A stretch of DNA of 64,000 bases from Magnetofaba australis IT-1 (GCF_002109495.1 NZ_LVJN01000012.1:26137-90136); one strand, 5' to 3'. Positions 1 through 8,421 are shown, counted from the stretch's first letter. A program made the numbers and translations. The notes: generated by a model not told the origin, from the letters alone.

Positions 1-369
1 GGAGGTGGCCCCGATGGAGACGTTGGCGTCCAGCCATCCGGAACCGTACTGCCGCTCTGAGCCGGTCAGATCCCCCTGAGCATCGGTCTGGGTGCCGGGG
101 AAGATCAGCACCCGGTCATCGCCGGGCGTGGGGGTCTCCACGAACAGGCGCGGGTTGATCAGGCGGATGTCGTCGTCGTTGGCCACCTTGAAGAAAACCT
201 TGCGGAACTTGGTGGACCCTGCCAGCCGCTCCCCCTGGGGGACGTCGGGCCAGACGTTGTTTTTCACCCCGTCAGGGATTTCGTTGGCGGACATGCGGCC
301 GCCGTTGGACGAGGCGTCGCTGACGGTGGCGGACTTGTAGAAGCGCAGTTCAGACGATTGGATGGGCAT
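1..369 (-). CDS. Phage structural protein, partial (runs off left edge)
   Basis: An open frame read leftward from an ATG at 369 begins MPIQSSELRFYKSATVSD and stays open to the window edge (123 codons). It contains LIFPGTQTD and RQYGSGWLDANVSIGA. It lies 4 bases after the 374-739 gene and downstream of the tape measure gene, so it belongs to the tail/baseplate part of the late operon. The 3' end is missing. I do not recognise a family; the assignment as a virion protein rests on position and on the absence of any enzyme motif. Confidence 0.6.
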   Translation of the reverse strand, partial: MPIQSSELRFYKSATVSDASSNGGRMSANEIPDGVKNNVWPDVPQGERLAGSTKFRKVFFKVANDDDIRLINPRLFVETPTPGDDRVLIFPGTQTDAQGDLTGSERQYGSGWLDANVSIGATS

Positions 370-373
370 GGCG

Positions 374-739
374 TCAGATCTCCATGAGCTTGATGGTGCC
401 GGTGAACAGGTCGTGGTGCGGCCAGATGGGTTGGAACGAAATCGCCGGGGCGTCTTGATGGCGGAACATCACCGACCGGGAGACCCCCTCCCAGATCAGG
501 GTGAAGACGGCCCCGGGCTGGGCGGCCATGGCATCCAGGGCCTCCACCGTGGCACGGTCCAGCCAGGTCACCTCGTCGGCGGCCTCCAGGGTGATGGGCC
601 TGCCCTTGGCCAGGGGCTGGGACCAGACCACCGGCGCGCCACCCAGGGTGCGGGCAGTCTCCATGGCCACGGGGGACCACTCCCACCAGTCGGTCCACTG
701 GAGGGAGTCCGGAAGAATCAGGTCTCCCAGCTTCTTCAT
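374..739 (-). CDS. Phage tail-region protein, unknown function
   Basis: This is a 121-residue protein starting MKKLGDLILPDSLQWTDWWE. I chose the ATG at 739 because GGAG lies just upstream, and because a longer start at 769 would place a terminator hairpin inside the reading frame. The protein is rich in Trp and has no membrane segment or signal peptide. It sits between the tape measure gene (ends 803) and the partial structural gene at the left edge, the position where minor tail or baseplate hub proteins are usual. I do not recognise the family. Confidence 0.6.
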   Translation of the reverse strand: MKKLGDLILPDSLQWTDWWEWSPVAMETARTLGGAPVVWSQPLAKGRPITLEAADEVTWLDRATVEALDAMAAQPGAVFTLIWEGVSRSVMFRHQDAPAISFQPIWPHHDLFTGTIKLMEI

Positions 740-755
740 GGCGGTCTCCAGACGT

Positions 756-778
756 AAAAAAGGCCGCACAAGGCGGCC
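756..778 (-). terminator. Rho-independent terminator after the tape measure gene
   Basis: Read on the minus strand, GGCCGC, a 5-base loop and GCGGCC form a perfect 6-bp G+C stem followed directly by six T residues. It lies 25 bases after the tape measure stop and just before the ATG at 739, so it could reduce transcription into the following tail genes. Confidence 0.65.
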
Positions 779-802
779 ATGGTCATCATTGTGGTGAACG
801 CA

Positions 803-3800
803 TCAGAACGTTCCCCTCTGCAGTTCTTTCAAGGCGTCCACCAGTTGCCGCACCTGCTGGCGCGGGCTGGTGATGGAGGCGGCAGGACGCCCGTTCATGG
901 TCAGGTCCAGCCGGACCATCCCCTCGATGGGCGGCGAGACCATCCCGCCGCCGGCCAGGGCCAGGGAGGGGATTGCGGGAATCTGCAGCGCGCCCACCAG
1001 TCCGCCCTCCTGGAACCGGGGCACGTCCGGCAGAATCCGGCGTATCGTCTCCATGGGGGCGGAGTTGATGGCCAGCAGCAGATCCCGGAACACCCGAGAG
1101 CGCTCCTTGCGGATGACGATCTCGCCGGCCTCCAGCAGCGCCGGGATGCGGTCGCCGCCGCCATAACCTGGGAGCCGACCACCCCGAGCGAGCCCCACCA
1201 CGCCACCGCCTGCATGGGCCTCCACGGTGCGCACCGTCACGGTGACGGTCTTGTCGCGGATGCCGGCCAGTTGCGCTTCGATGGCGGCAAGTGATGCTTG
1301 TGCCTGTTCCACCTGTGCCTGGAGTTCCACCGCCTTGGTGGCCTTCTCCGGGATGGCGTCCATCTCGGCTTTGAGGGCCGCAACGGTCTGCTTCGCCAGC
1401 TCCAGTTGCTGAGTCAGCGAAGCGGTTTCCTTCTGCTGTGACCCCAGCGCCTGCCGGGCTGCCTGCTCCTGGCGCTGGTAGAGGCTGTCCAACACGTTGC
1501 CGGCATCCTGCACGCCCCGGATGGCGGTGGAGGTATTCTCCAGGCTGGCGAAGGCGTCCTGCGCCCCACGGGCCAGGGACTCGGCCCACTTGATGTCCTG
1601 CTCGGAGAGGTTGGATTGGGCCAGGATGCGCTGGGCCTCGGCCAGCTTCTGGGAGGCCGCCGCCGCGCGGGATGCTTCCTTCTCCCGGTCCGACATGTTC
1701 CGTTCCAGCAGCGCCCGGATCTTGTCCTCGGTGGACATGCGGGCCGAGCGTTTCTTCTCCTCGATGGCCTGGATTTCGGCGGCCAGTCGCTTCTCCGCCT
1801 CCAGGCTCTGCTGGACGGCGCGCTCGGCGGCCTGCACCGACTGCTCGGCGGTGCGGATTTTTTCCGCCAATGCCTCCCGGGCCAGGCGCTTCTGTTCGTC
1901 GGCCAGTTGCTTTTCGAGGGCCGCCAGATTGCGCTGTGCCGCTTCCCGCTGCTGGGTGAGCTGCTGCATCTGCTGGGCGGTGGCCTGCGCCTCCCGATGC
2001 TGCTCGCGCATTCCTTCGGCGGCGGCCCGGGCGGAGAGCCTCCACCCGCCGGCGGCCTCGTCGGCGATGATGCCCCCTTCCTTCTGCAGCCGGTTGAAGG
2101 TGGCCATGTCCGGGATGTTGATCCCGAGCTGGGCGGAGATCTCCTTGAGGCGGGCAGCCAGCCGGTCCTGGGTTTCGGCAGCGAGCTTGCCCGATTCGGC
2201 GGCGGCGTCCTCGGCCTTCTTGGTCTGCCACCACTGGTAGGCCAGATACCCCAGGGAGCCCACGGCGGCCGCTGCCGCGCCCACCAGTCCCGCCCGGCCC
2301 AGCACCGCCAACATTCCTTGCACGCCGGTGGCCCCGGTGGTGAAGAAACCGGCCACGTTGGTGGAGAGCAGCGCTAACAGTCGGGTGCGCGCCAGGGCCA
2401 GCGCCCCGGCCAGCCCCTGAGCCCCCAGCACCGCCACGAAGGCCGATGCCGCCTGACTGCTGGCGATGAACCATTGGGCGGTCTGCACCGCCATCAGCAC
2501 CTTGGTGGCCGTGGAGACCGCCTTCACGGTCAGGGCCACCGTGCCCAAAACGGCGATGACATCCTTCCATTCCAGCAGGAACTGCCCCACCTCTATGGCG
2601 ATCTTCGCCAGCATGGCGGCCAGATCCACACCGGCCAGGGCCAGTTCGACGATGGCGTCCTTGTTCTCGTTGATGACGGCGGTGAGTTCTTTCAGATTGA
2701 GGGAACCGTGCTGTTCGATGGCTTCGCCGACGGCGATTTTCACTCCCTCCCAGGCGGACTCCAGGGAGCGCAGGGAACCGCCCATACCTGCCTCCATCTC
2801 GGTGGCGACGCGGCCAGCGACACCGCCGACCTGATCGAACTTCGCCACCAGTTCCTCGAAGGCCGCCGACGACATCCCCACGGCGGCCATCAGGGCCGGG
2901 GCGGCCTCCACGCCGAATATCTCGATCATGGAGGCGGCGTCCGCACCGGAGGCTTTTAGGTTGCGGAGGATCTGGGTCATGGGCAGCAACTGACCGGCGG
3001 CGTCCCGGGTTTGCAGGCCCAGGCGGTTGATCGCCTCCCGGGCCTTGTCCACCGGATTCAAGAGCCGGGCGTAGGCAGCGCGCAAAGCAGTGCCGGCCTT
3101 CTCCCCGGAAAAGCCATTCTTGGCCAGCAGCGCCAGGACGGTGGCCGTCTCCTGAAAGCTGTTACCGGCGGCCTTGGCCACGGGACCGGCGTATTGCAGC
3201 GCCAACCCCAGCCCCTGGATGTCGGTGGCGGAGTTGGTGAAGGCGGTCACCAGAATGTCGTTGACCTGGGTGAGGTCCTCGGCCTGCAACCCGAACTGGG
3301 CCATGGCGGCTGTGGCGATGCCGGCGGCGGTTTCCAGATCGACGGAGCCAGCGGCGGCCAACTCCAGCACCCGGGGCAAGGCCTGCATCTGCTGGGAAGC
3401 AGAGAGCCCCGCCAACGACATGGCCTTCAGCCCCTCGGCGGCCTGACTGGCAGAGAACCGGGTGGACGAACCCATCCGCTTGGCCAGTTCGGTGAGGTCG
3501 GCCAGCTCCTGTTTGGTGGCCCCGGAGGTGGCCCCCACCTGCCGCATCACGTCATCGAAGCGGGCATAGGTGAGAATGGAATCCTTGATGAAGCCGGAAG
3601 CGACGCGGATCGACTCGAACCCGGCATAGGCAGCCACCAGCCCGCGCACCGATCCGGCCATGCCTCCAAGGGAGCGATCCAGGCCGTTCATCTCTCCGCG
3701 CAGATCCCGCACCCGGCGCTGCATCTGCTGGTGGGCGCGGTTCAGATCGGCGGCGGAAACCCGGCCCGAGCGGGACAACTCCCGATAGGCGTTCTCCAGC

Positions 3801-4348
3801 CGCTGGACCTCGTTTTCCACGTCGCGCATGGAACGCACGCCGAGAGTTCCGAAGGCACGAGCTACCCGGGACTGTTCCTGCACCTCCCGGGTGGCAGCGC
3901 GCATCTCCCGCTGCAGGCGCTCCTGGCTTTCGCCCAGGCGGGCAGTATCGACCCCGGCCTCGCGGAGGGAGCCGCGCATGCGGTGCAGCGCCTCCCGCTG
4001 GGCCTCCAGCTGATCCTTCAGCCCGCCGGCGTTGCGCTTGGCTCGTTCGAACTCCCGGGCCATCGCCCGGGTGGGGGTTTCCGTCTCCCTCAATTCCCGG
4101 GCAAGGCGGGCCACCTCGCGGGTAGCCGCCTGCCACTGGGATTCGGTCTCGCCGATCTGCCGTTTGAGATCCCGGAAGCCCTGGATGCCGGAGAGGGCCT
4201 GATTGATCCTCTGCGCCTGGGACTGGGCGGCGCTGGCCATGCCCTGGACGCCGCGCCGGAAGTCGGATTCCATGCGGGCGATGCTGGCGCGCAGATCGTC
4301 ATCGTTGGCGCGGATAACGAATTCCAACGCCGCCTGGGTGCTGGCCAT
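803..4348 (-). CDS. Phage tail tape measure protein
   Basis: This 1181-residue protein is the longest of the phage module. It sets tail length and is threaded inside the tail tube. Residues about 30-240 are heptad-rich coiled coil with many R, E and Q residues. The conserved tape-measure core follows (GFIKDSILTYARFDDVMRQV, then LTELAKRMGSSTRFSA and AAEGLKAMSLAGL), as in the TIGR01760-type family. Hydrophobic segments lie around residues 560-740, and a second coiled-coil stretch about 760-1060 leads to a Gly-rich C-terminus. It lies downstream of the frameshift-prone tail chaperone pair, the standard order in long-tailed phages. The length implies a long tail, siphovirus-like. Confidence 0.93.
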   Translation of the reverse strand: MASTQAALEFVIRANDDDLRASIARMESDFRRGVQGMASAAQSQAQRINQALSGIQGFRDLKRQIGETESQWQAATREVARLARELRETETPTRAMAREFERAKRNAGGLKDQLEAQREALHRMRGSLREAGVDTARLGESQERLQREMRAATREVQEQSRVARAFGTLGVRSMRDVENEVQRLENAYRELSRSGRVSAADLNRAHQQMQRRVRDLRGEMNGLDRSLGGMAGSVRGLVAAYAGFESIRVASGFIKDSILTYARFDDVMRQVGATSGATKQELADLTELAKRMGSSTRFSASQAAEGLKAMSLAGLSASQQMQALPRVLELAAAGSVDLETAAGIATAAMAQFGLQAEDLTQVNDILVTAFTNSATDIQGLGLALQYAGPVAKAAGNSFQETATVLALLAKNGFSGEKAGTALRAAYARLLNPVDKAREAINRLGLQTRDAAGQLLPMTQILRNLKASGADAASMIEIFGVEAAPALMAAVGMSSAAFEELVAKFDQVGGVAGRVATEMEAGMGGSLRSLESAWEGVKIAVGEAIEQHGSLNLKELTAVINENKDAIVELALAGVDLAAMLAKIAIEVGQFLLEWKDVIAVLGTVALTVKAVSTATKVLMAVQTAQWFIASSQAASAFVAVLGAQGLAGALALARTRLLALLSTNVAGFFTTGATGVQGMLAVLGRAGLVGAAAAAVGSLGYLAYQWWQTKKAEDAAAESGKLAAETQDRLAARLKEISAQLGINIPDMATFNRLQKEGGIIADEAAGGWRLSARAAAEGMREQHREAQATAQQMQQLTQQREAAQRNLAALEKQLADEQKRLAREALAEKIRTAEQSVQAAERAVQQSLEAEKRLAAEIQAIEEKKRSARMSTEDKIRALLERNMSDREKEASRAAAASQKLAEAQRILAQSNLSEQDIKWAESLARGAQDAFASLENTSTAIRGVQDAGNVLDSLYQRQEQAARQALGSQQKETASLTQQLELAKQTVAALKAEMDAIPEKATKAVELQAQVEQAQASLAAIEAQLAGIRDKTVTVTVRTVEAHAGGGVVGLARGGRLPGYGGGDRIPALLEAGEIVIRKERSRVFRDLLLAINSAPMETIRRILPDVPRFQEGGLVGALQIPAIPSLALAGGGMVSPPIEGMVRLDLTMNGRPAASITSPRQQVRQLVDALKELQRGTF

Positions 4349-4351
4349 GGT

Positions 4352-4537
4352 TCAGGGTTTCTCTTTGTCCAGGGAGGATTCGAAATCCAGGGCATCCAGG
4401 AATGCGTCCCAGGTATAGTCCCAGACGCCATGGTGCCCCAGGCGGATCAGGGTAAAGACGGCGCGCTTGAACCGTCCGACGGCTTGGACGTGATCACTGC
4501 GTCCAGCCGCTTGCCGGCCTCTTCCAGACGGCGGCAT
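4352..4537 (-). CDS. Tail assembly chaperone, frameshift extension (gpT-like)
   Basis: This frame overlaps the 3' end of the 4447-4815 gene in the -1 frame and ends just before the tape measure gene. Its C-terminal part, TLIRLGHHGVWDYTWDAFLD followed by ALDFESSLDKEKP, is protein-like, while the first 20 residues are low-complexity and Arg-rich. In most long-tailed phages the second chaperone is made only as a -1 frameshift fusion to the first, and a TTTTTTC heptamer in the correct phase is present at 4543-4549. I therefore read it as the extension of the upstream gene. An independent ATG at 4537 is possible but has no clear ribosome site. Confidence 0.6.
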   Translation of the reverse strand: MPPSGRGRQAAGRSDHVQAVGRFKRAVFTLIRLGHHGVWDYTWDAFLDALDFESSLDKEKP

Positions 4538-4815
4538 GCGGCGAAAAAATGGGGGTTCTCCCGTTTCACCTCGCTGATGACCGCCTCCACGTCGCCGGGC
4601 AGCATCTCCAGCAGCCGCTCCCGGTTGAGGTCGGTGAAGGTGAGGACATCCTGGAGGGTGACGTCTTCGAACAGGACGTTGCCGATCCAGTCCGGTTCCT
4701 CACTGGGATCCCGGGGCACGTCGGCCCGGGCGAACAGTTCGTAGATCTCGCGGATGGTCAGCTTGTGGACCAGGAAGGTGATCCCGGCCACCTCTTTCTG
4801 GATATCAATGGCCAT
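4447..4815 (-). CDS. Tail assembly chaperone (gpG-like)
   Basis: This 122-residue acidic protein starts MAIDIQKEVAGITFLVHKLT and carries REIYELFARADV. It lies between the major tail tube gene and the tape measure gene, where the gpG/gpGT-type chaperone that coats the tape measure protein during tail assembly is encoded. No sequence motif alone proves this; position, size and the overlapping -1 frame do. The stop at 4447 would be bypassed by -1 slippage at 4543-4549, giving a fusion ending at 4352. Confidence 0.7.
   Translation of the reverse strand: MAIDIQKEVAGITFLVHKLTIREIYELFARADVPRDPSEEPDWIGNVLFEDVTLQDVLTFTDLNRERLLEMLPGDVEAVISEVKRENPHFFAACRRLEEAGKRLDAVITSKPSDGSSAPSLP
4543..4549 (-). other. 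Candidate -1 programmed ribosomal frameshift site (T TTT TTC)
   Basis: On the minus strand the codons CAT TTT TTC of the chaperone gene contain the slippery heptamer T-TTT-TTC in the X-XXY-YYZ phase. A -1 slip continues in the frame that ends at 4352. This is the expected layout for lambda G/GT-type tail chaperones. Confidence 0.6.
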
Positions 4816-4821
4816 GGATCA

Positions 4822-5562
4822 TTACCCCTCGATCTGGGTCAGTTTGAAGAACTTGGAGACGCCGATGCCGGTCCTGGCGTCGTCCTTCAAGACGTCGAAC
4901 GTGAACTCGATGTTGCCGAAGTCGTCGGTGACGAGGCCAATGGAGGACGGGGTGTTCTTCACCCGCCAGACGTCCAGCACCACCGGGGTGTTGTCGTTGG
5001 CCTGGTTGAACCCGTCGAACACCATGCGATACTCCTTGCCGGCGTTCAGGATCGCCTCCACGGTGCGGCTGGCGGCGTGGGTGTAGCTCATGAGCACGGT
5101 GTCGCCATCGCTCACGTTCACCGCCCCGGGCAGGATGCAAACGCCGCCACCCTTCACCTCGTAGTCGGTTCCTTCCACCAGGGGCGTGCCGGTGTTGGTC
5201 AGGGTGACGGCGGTGAGATTCACTCCGGCGGCGGCGCGGATGTAGCCCCCCAGGTAGGCGGTGTGGGACTCATCGGTGACGGAGCCGCCGGCGATGTTGC
5301 CCGCCTCGCCGAAGGTGGCCATGGCCAGTGCCTCGGCGTCGAAACCGTGGGCGGTGACCACCAGTTGCACGTCGGTGATCAGCGAGACGGTGTCGGCGTT
5401 GCCGCCGCCGGGGGTGGAGTAGTTCTTGAGGGTTTTCTTCTCCTCGCTGAAACTGAGTTCCACCTTGGACGCCTCGCCGAGAAAGCGCATGGCGGCTCCG
5501 CCAGCGAAGGGCGCGATGAAGCATTCACCCCCGCCGATGAGGGTGTGGGTTTTCTTGGCCAT
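4822..5562 (-). CDS. Major tail tube protein
   Basis: This 246-residue protein begins MAKKTHTLIGGGECFIAPFA. It contains EASKVELSFSEEKKTLKNYS, a beta-rich pattern typical of tail tube subunits that interact with the tape measure and the chaperones. It ends LKDDARTGIGVSKFFKLTQI, and the body is rich in Gly, Thr and Val without transmembrane stretches. It lies 6 bases upstream of the chaperone gene, in canonical tail order. The ATG at 5562 follows GGGAGG on the minus strand. Confidence 0.8.
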   Translation of the reverse strand: MAKKTHTLIGGGECFIAPFAGGAAMRFLGEASKVELSFSEEKKTLKNYSTPGGGNADTVSLITDVQLVVTAHGFDAEALAMATFGEAGNIAGGSVTDESHTAYLGGYIRAAAGVNLTAVTLTNTGTPLVEGTDYEVKGGGVCILPGAVNVSDGDTVLMSYTHAASRTVEAILNAGKEYRMVFDGFNQANDNTPVVLDVWRVKNTPSSIGLVTDDFGNIEFTFDVLKDDARTGIGVSKFFKLTQIEG

Positions 5563-5617
5563 TGGGTGAACCTCCCTGGCATGTTGGATTGCTGTGGCGT
5601 GACGTTATTACAGGCGT

Positions 5618-5637
5618 TATAATGATCGTGAAAGGAG
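5618..5637 (+). promoter_or_regulatory. -10 box and ribosome site of the moron toxin-antitoxin pair
   Basis: A perfect TATAAT lies at 5618-5623 and AAAGGAG at 5631-5637, ahead of the ATG at 5646. The -35 is poor. CGTTATTA and CGTTATAA occur as a direct repeat over the -10 region (about 5603-5622), a possible antitoxin operator. Confidence 0.5.
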
Positions 5638-5645
5638 CTTGAACG

Positions 5646-5870
5646 ATGACGACCCTGAAGCTGATCGCCGTGGGCAATTCCACCGGCGTGGTGTTGCCCA
5701 AGGAACTCCTGGCCCGGTTGCGGGTGGAAAAGGGAGATTCCCTGTTTGCCGTCGAGACCCCCGAGGGGATCGAGCTGACCGCCTACGATCCCGAGTTCGC
5801 CCGGCAGATGGATGTGGCCGAGGAGATCATGCGCGAGGATCGCGACGTGCTGAAAAAATTGGGAAGCTGA
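5646..5870 (+). CDS. AbrB/MazE-type antitoxin
   Basis: This 74-residue protein shows the swapped-hairpin AbrB signature: LIAVGNSTGVVLPKELLARL, then RVEKGDSLFAVETPEGIELT. The N-terminal half binds the operator DNA and the acidic C-terminal tail (FARQMDVAEEIMREDRDVLK) would neutralise the toxin. Its stop overlaps the ATG of the Doc gene (TGATG), so the two are translationally coupled. It is read opposite to the flanking tail genes and has its own -10 box, the layout of a moron expressed in the lysogen. Confidence 0.88.
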   Translation: MTTLKLIAVGNSTGVVLPKELLARLRVEKGDSLFAVETPEGIELTAYDPEFARQMDVAEEIMREDRDVLKKLGS

Positions 5871-6265
5871 TGGCCGATCCGGTTTGGCTTCTCAAGAAAA
5901 CCGTCCTGGCCATCCATCAACGGCAACTGGCGGAACACGGAGGTCCCGAGGGGTTGCGTGACGAAGGGCTGTTGGACTCCGCCTTGGCTCGTCCCCACAA
6001 TCTCATGGCCTATTCCGACACGCCTCCGACCCTGGCAAGACTGGCGGCGGCCTACGCCTTTGGCATTGCCCGCAACCATCCCTTCGTCGATGGCAACAAG
6101 CGGGTCGCCTATGTGACCTGCCTGCTGTTCCTGCGCTTGAACGGCCTGACGCTCCAGGCCTCCGCTGCCGACAAGTACCAGACCTTCATGCGGCTGGCAG
6201 ACGGCAACCTGTCCGAGGAGGAGTTCGCCCAATGGCTGGAATCCTCCCTGTCTCCGCTGACCTGA
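5870..6265 (+). CDS. doc: Fic/Doc-family toxin
   Basis: This 131-residue protein carries the Fic/Doc core motif HPFVDGNKR at residues 70-78. In the Doc subgroup it supports phosphorylation and inactivation of EF-Tu; in other Fic proteins it supports AMPylation. The usual upstream Doc pattern GLRDEGLLDSALARP (about 28-42) is intact. The size matches P1 Doc (126 residues). It pairs with an AbrB-type antitoxin rather than Phd, a common alternative. It is embedded on the plus strand within the minus-strand late operon. Confidence 0.92.
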   Translation: MADPVWLLKKTVLAIHQRQLAEHGGPEGLRDEGLLDSALARPHNLMAYSDTPPTLARLAAAYAFGIARNHPFVDGNKRVAYVTCLLFLRLNGLTLQASAADKYQTFMRLADGNLSEEEFAQWLESSLSPLT

Positions 6266-6267
6266 AG

Positions 6268-6684
6268 TCACTTCGAAGCGCTGAAGACGAAGCTGGTGGC
6301 GAAGGCCAGCGGGAAATAGAAGACGCCGTTGGGGGAGTAATCCGGCGCATAGGCCGACTTCACCCGCTTGAAGGCAGAGAATGGAGATCCGGCGGGCTTC
6401 CACCCCGCCATGGCCCGGATTACCTGGCTGACGAGGGTTCCGGATTCCGTCTCCGCGTCCCGGACCACCACGAGGCAGAGCCAGGTTTGTTCCACCTTCT
6501 GGCTGGAACCGGTGTCCGCCACCGCGCCGGGGGCGTCCTCCTCCAGGAAGACGATCACCGACGGCGGCAGGTCGTGGTTCTCCCGGATCGCCGGCACTCC
6601 CCAGGAAGAGTGAATCCGGGCATCCCGGATCTGCTCCTTGAGACGGGCCACGATCAGGGGTTCTGCGGACAGGTAATCGTCCAT
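6268..6684 (-). CDS. Phage tail terminator-like protein (Gp37-type)
   Basis: This 138-residue protein contains the head-to-tail interface pattern LIVARLKEQI, LPPSVIVFLEED and VEQTWLCLVVVRD, resembling Mu gp37-like/DUF1834 tail terminators. Those proteins cap the tail tube and join it to the head. It converges with the doc gene, whose stop is 3 bases away, and lies between the fibre-like gene and the tail tube gene. The family assignment comes from the order of beta-strands and short motifs and is of moderate strength. Confidence 0.6.
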   Translation of the reverse strand: MDDYLSAEPLIVARLKEQIRDARIHSSWGVPAIRENHDLPPSVIVFLEEDAPGAVADTGSSQKVEQTWLCLVVVRDAETESGTLVSQVIRAMAGWKPAGSPFSAFKRVKSAYAPDYSPNGVFYFPLAFATSFVFSASK

Positions 6685-6722
6685 TTCGATTGAATTTCCT
6701 CAATGAAACCCATAGAGTGACG

Positions 6723-6744
6723 GCCCGTCTCATGGGAGACGGGC
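6723..6744. other. Perfect 9-bp stem-loop before a small plus-strand gene
   Basis: GCCCGTCTC, a 4-base ATGG loop and GAGACGGGC form a perfect hairpin in the leader of the 6768 gene. No T-run follows on either strand, so it is not a typical terminator. It may act as a 5' UTR structure. Confidence 0.5.
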
Positions 6745-6767
6745 TCACCACAACAGGAGGAAGAAAC

Positions 6768-6929
6768 ATGGCCAAGAAGCCAAAACCGGAGCCGCCCAAA
6801 CGGCGCAACCCCATCGCCAGGGCAGTGACCAAAATTCCCCAGCAAGTCATTCCCAGCAAAAAGAAGCAGCAGCCAAAGCATCGGCCCGACCCCATGAGAG
6901 GTTGGGCCGATGTCGTTTTGGCCGCCTGA
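6768..6929 (+). CDS. Tiny basic protein, moron candidate
   Basis: This 53-residue protein starts MAKKPKPEPPKRRNPIARAV and is rich in Lys, Arg and Pro. A perfect AGGAGG at 6755-6760 lies 7 bases before the ATG, so translation is well supported. The RRNPIARAV stretch followed by VIPSKKKQ recalls very small basic proteins of the NPVA type (DUF7230-like), whose role is unknown. It is transcribed against the surrounding late operon. A longer upstream start at 6690 exists but lacks a ribosome site. Confidence 0.6.
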   Translation: MAKKPKPEPPKRRNPIARAVTKIPQQVIPSKKKQQPKHRPDPMRGWADVVLAA

Positions 6930-6940
6930 TTCATCCCGTC

Positions 6941-8332
6941 TTACAGCTGGTTCAGAATGCTCCGAGTGACGGTGATGTTGACCGCTTCGCCACTGGAGGC
7001 GCGCAGGCGCAGCGTCTGGGAGACACCAGCCCCGTTCAGATCCACATCGAAATCCAACTGGTTGATGATGCCGCCCATCTTCAGGATGGCGAACAGGTTG
7101 AAGTCCACATCGGTGGCATCCGCCGCCGTGGTGCCGTTGTGCATGGCCAGCACCTTGCCACTCCACACCTTGGAGCCGGTGACGGTACTGCGGGCATGGA
7201 TGGTCCACTCCACCACCGACGCCTCGTCCACCAGCACGCTGTCCAGGGTGGCCAGAGCGGTCACCGAATCGGTCTTGGATTCGGTCTTCACATCCGCCAG
7301 CACCGCGTCCAGGGCGCTGATGTTGGCATTGACCGAACTGGCCGCGCCGACGAAGTGGGTGGAGGTGACATCCGCGCCGATGGCGGCGTCCAGAGACTGG
7401 ATGTTCAGGTTGGCAGCCTGGGCGGAGATCGCGCCGGTGGTGCGCACCTGAGGGGTGACCACATCGGCCCCGACGGCGGCGTCCAGGGCGGAGATGTTGG
7501 CGTTGACGGAGTCCGCCGCTGCCACCTGATGGGTAGAGGTGACGTTGGGACCGATGGCATCATCCAACGCCTTCAGGTTGAGATTGACGGGCTGATCGCT
7601 GATGGGGCCGGCGGTGCGGGTCTGCGGGGTGGCGATACCACCCCCGATTTCGGCGTCCAGATCGCCAATGGCCTTCTCCAAGGCATCCCCGTCGGTGACC
7701 ACATGGGTGCTCAGGTAGTCCGGCGCTTCGTTGCCGTTGCCGGACTTGCCGATGAAGGACTGCAGGTAGCCGATCTCGGTGCTGGAGGCGCTGCCCTGCT
7801 GAACCCAGGAGCTGCCGTTGAAGGCGTACTGCTTGCCCGCATCGGTGCCGTCCTGGATATAGAGGGCATCACCCTTGGAGGCGTCGTTGCCATCCTCCAC
7901 CAGAATCGCCCCGGAGCCAGGGGTACCGGTGACGATGAAGACGTTGCTGTTTTCGCCGGTGATGGCCTCGAACAGGATCCGGTCGCCGTCGGCCACGGCC
8001 ACGCCATCGATGGTGCCGGTATTCACCGCCGTTTCGGCGGCAGTCATGTCGGCATAGCTGGTGGCATCACGCAGCTTGACCGGTTCCCGCCAGGACTGAC
8101 CCAGCAGCGCGGTATCCAGATCATCCTGGCTCTGGATGCGGACCCACTTGTCCGCACCGGTGCCGGCGGTCTTCTTCAGCCACATCTGGCCGTTGGAGTC
8201 ATCCAGGTAGATGGAGCCCTTGACCGCATCGTCGGGATGACCGCCCGCGCCACCGGGCGCGCCGGTGCCGGACAGAACCGCCACGCCGATGCTGATACCG
8301 CCTCGGGCTTCAAACAGAGTGGGAATTCCCAT
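6941..8332 (-). CDS. Tail fibre-like repeat protein
   Basis: This 463-residue protein has a Gly/Thr-rich N-terminal part and, between about residues 200 and 345, tandem degenerate repeats of roughly 35 residues. The repeat units read SVNANISALDAAVGADV, NLNIQSLDAAIGADV and SVNANISALDAVLADV. Such repeats form the trimeric shaft of tail fibres and spikes. The last ~110 residues (VVEWTIHARSTVTGSKVWSG onward) look like a beta-sandwich tip. It lies between connector genes and the tail terminator. Binding specificity cannot be read from the sequence. Confidence 0.65.
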   Translation of the reverse strand: MGIPTLFEARGGISIGVAVLSGTGAPGGAGGHPDDAVKGSIYLDDSNGQMWLKKTAGTGADKWVRIQSQDDLDTALLGQSWREPVKLRDATSYADMTAAETAVNTGTIDGVAVADGDRILFEAITGENSNVFIVTGTPGSGAILVEDGNDASKGDALYIQDGTDAGKQYAFNGSSWVQQGSASSTEIGYLQSFIGKSGNGNEAPDYLSTHVVTDGDALEKAIGDLDAEIGGGIATPQTRTAGPISDQPVNLNLKALDDAIGPNVTSTHQVAAADSVNANISALDAAVGADVVTPQVRTTGAISAQAANLNIQSLDAAIGADVTSTHFVGAASSVNANISALDAVLADVKTESKTDSVTALATLDSVLVDEASVVEWTIHARSTVTGSKVWSGKVLAMHNGTTAADATDVDFNLFAILKMGGIINQLDFDVDLNGAGVSQTLRLRASSGEAVNITVTRSILNQL

Positions 8333-8372
8333 GGTGTTCTCCTATTCGCGAAAAGGGAGTAGAAACAGAAAC

Positions 8373-8391
8373 GCCCGACCAATGGCCGGGC
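8373..8391 (-). terminator. Weak intrinsic terminator
   Basis: On the minus strand GCCCGGCC, ATT, GGTCGGGC form an 8-bp stem with one G-T pair, followed by GTTTCTGTTTCT rather than an uninterrupted T-run. It separates the 8422 gene from the fibre-like gene. Confidence 0.4.
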
Positions 8392-8421
8392 GCATGAGCA
8401 CGTTGATGTTGGTTGGTGATG

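Noticed and set aside
3011..4744. A 577-codon plus-strand open frame opposite the tape measure gene
   Set aside because: Same high-GC shadow effect; it crosses three real minus-strand genes and has no recognisable protein features.
6690..6767. Upstream extension of the tiny plus-strand gene at 6768
   Set aside because: It runs through the perfect hairpin at 6723-6744 and lacks a ribosome site, whereas the ATG at 6768 has AGGAGG.
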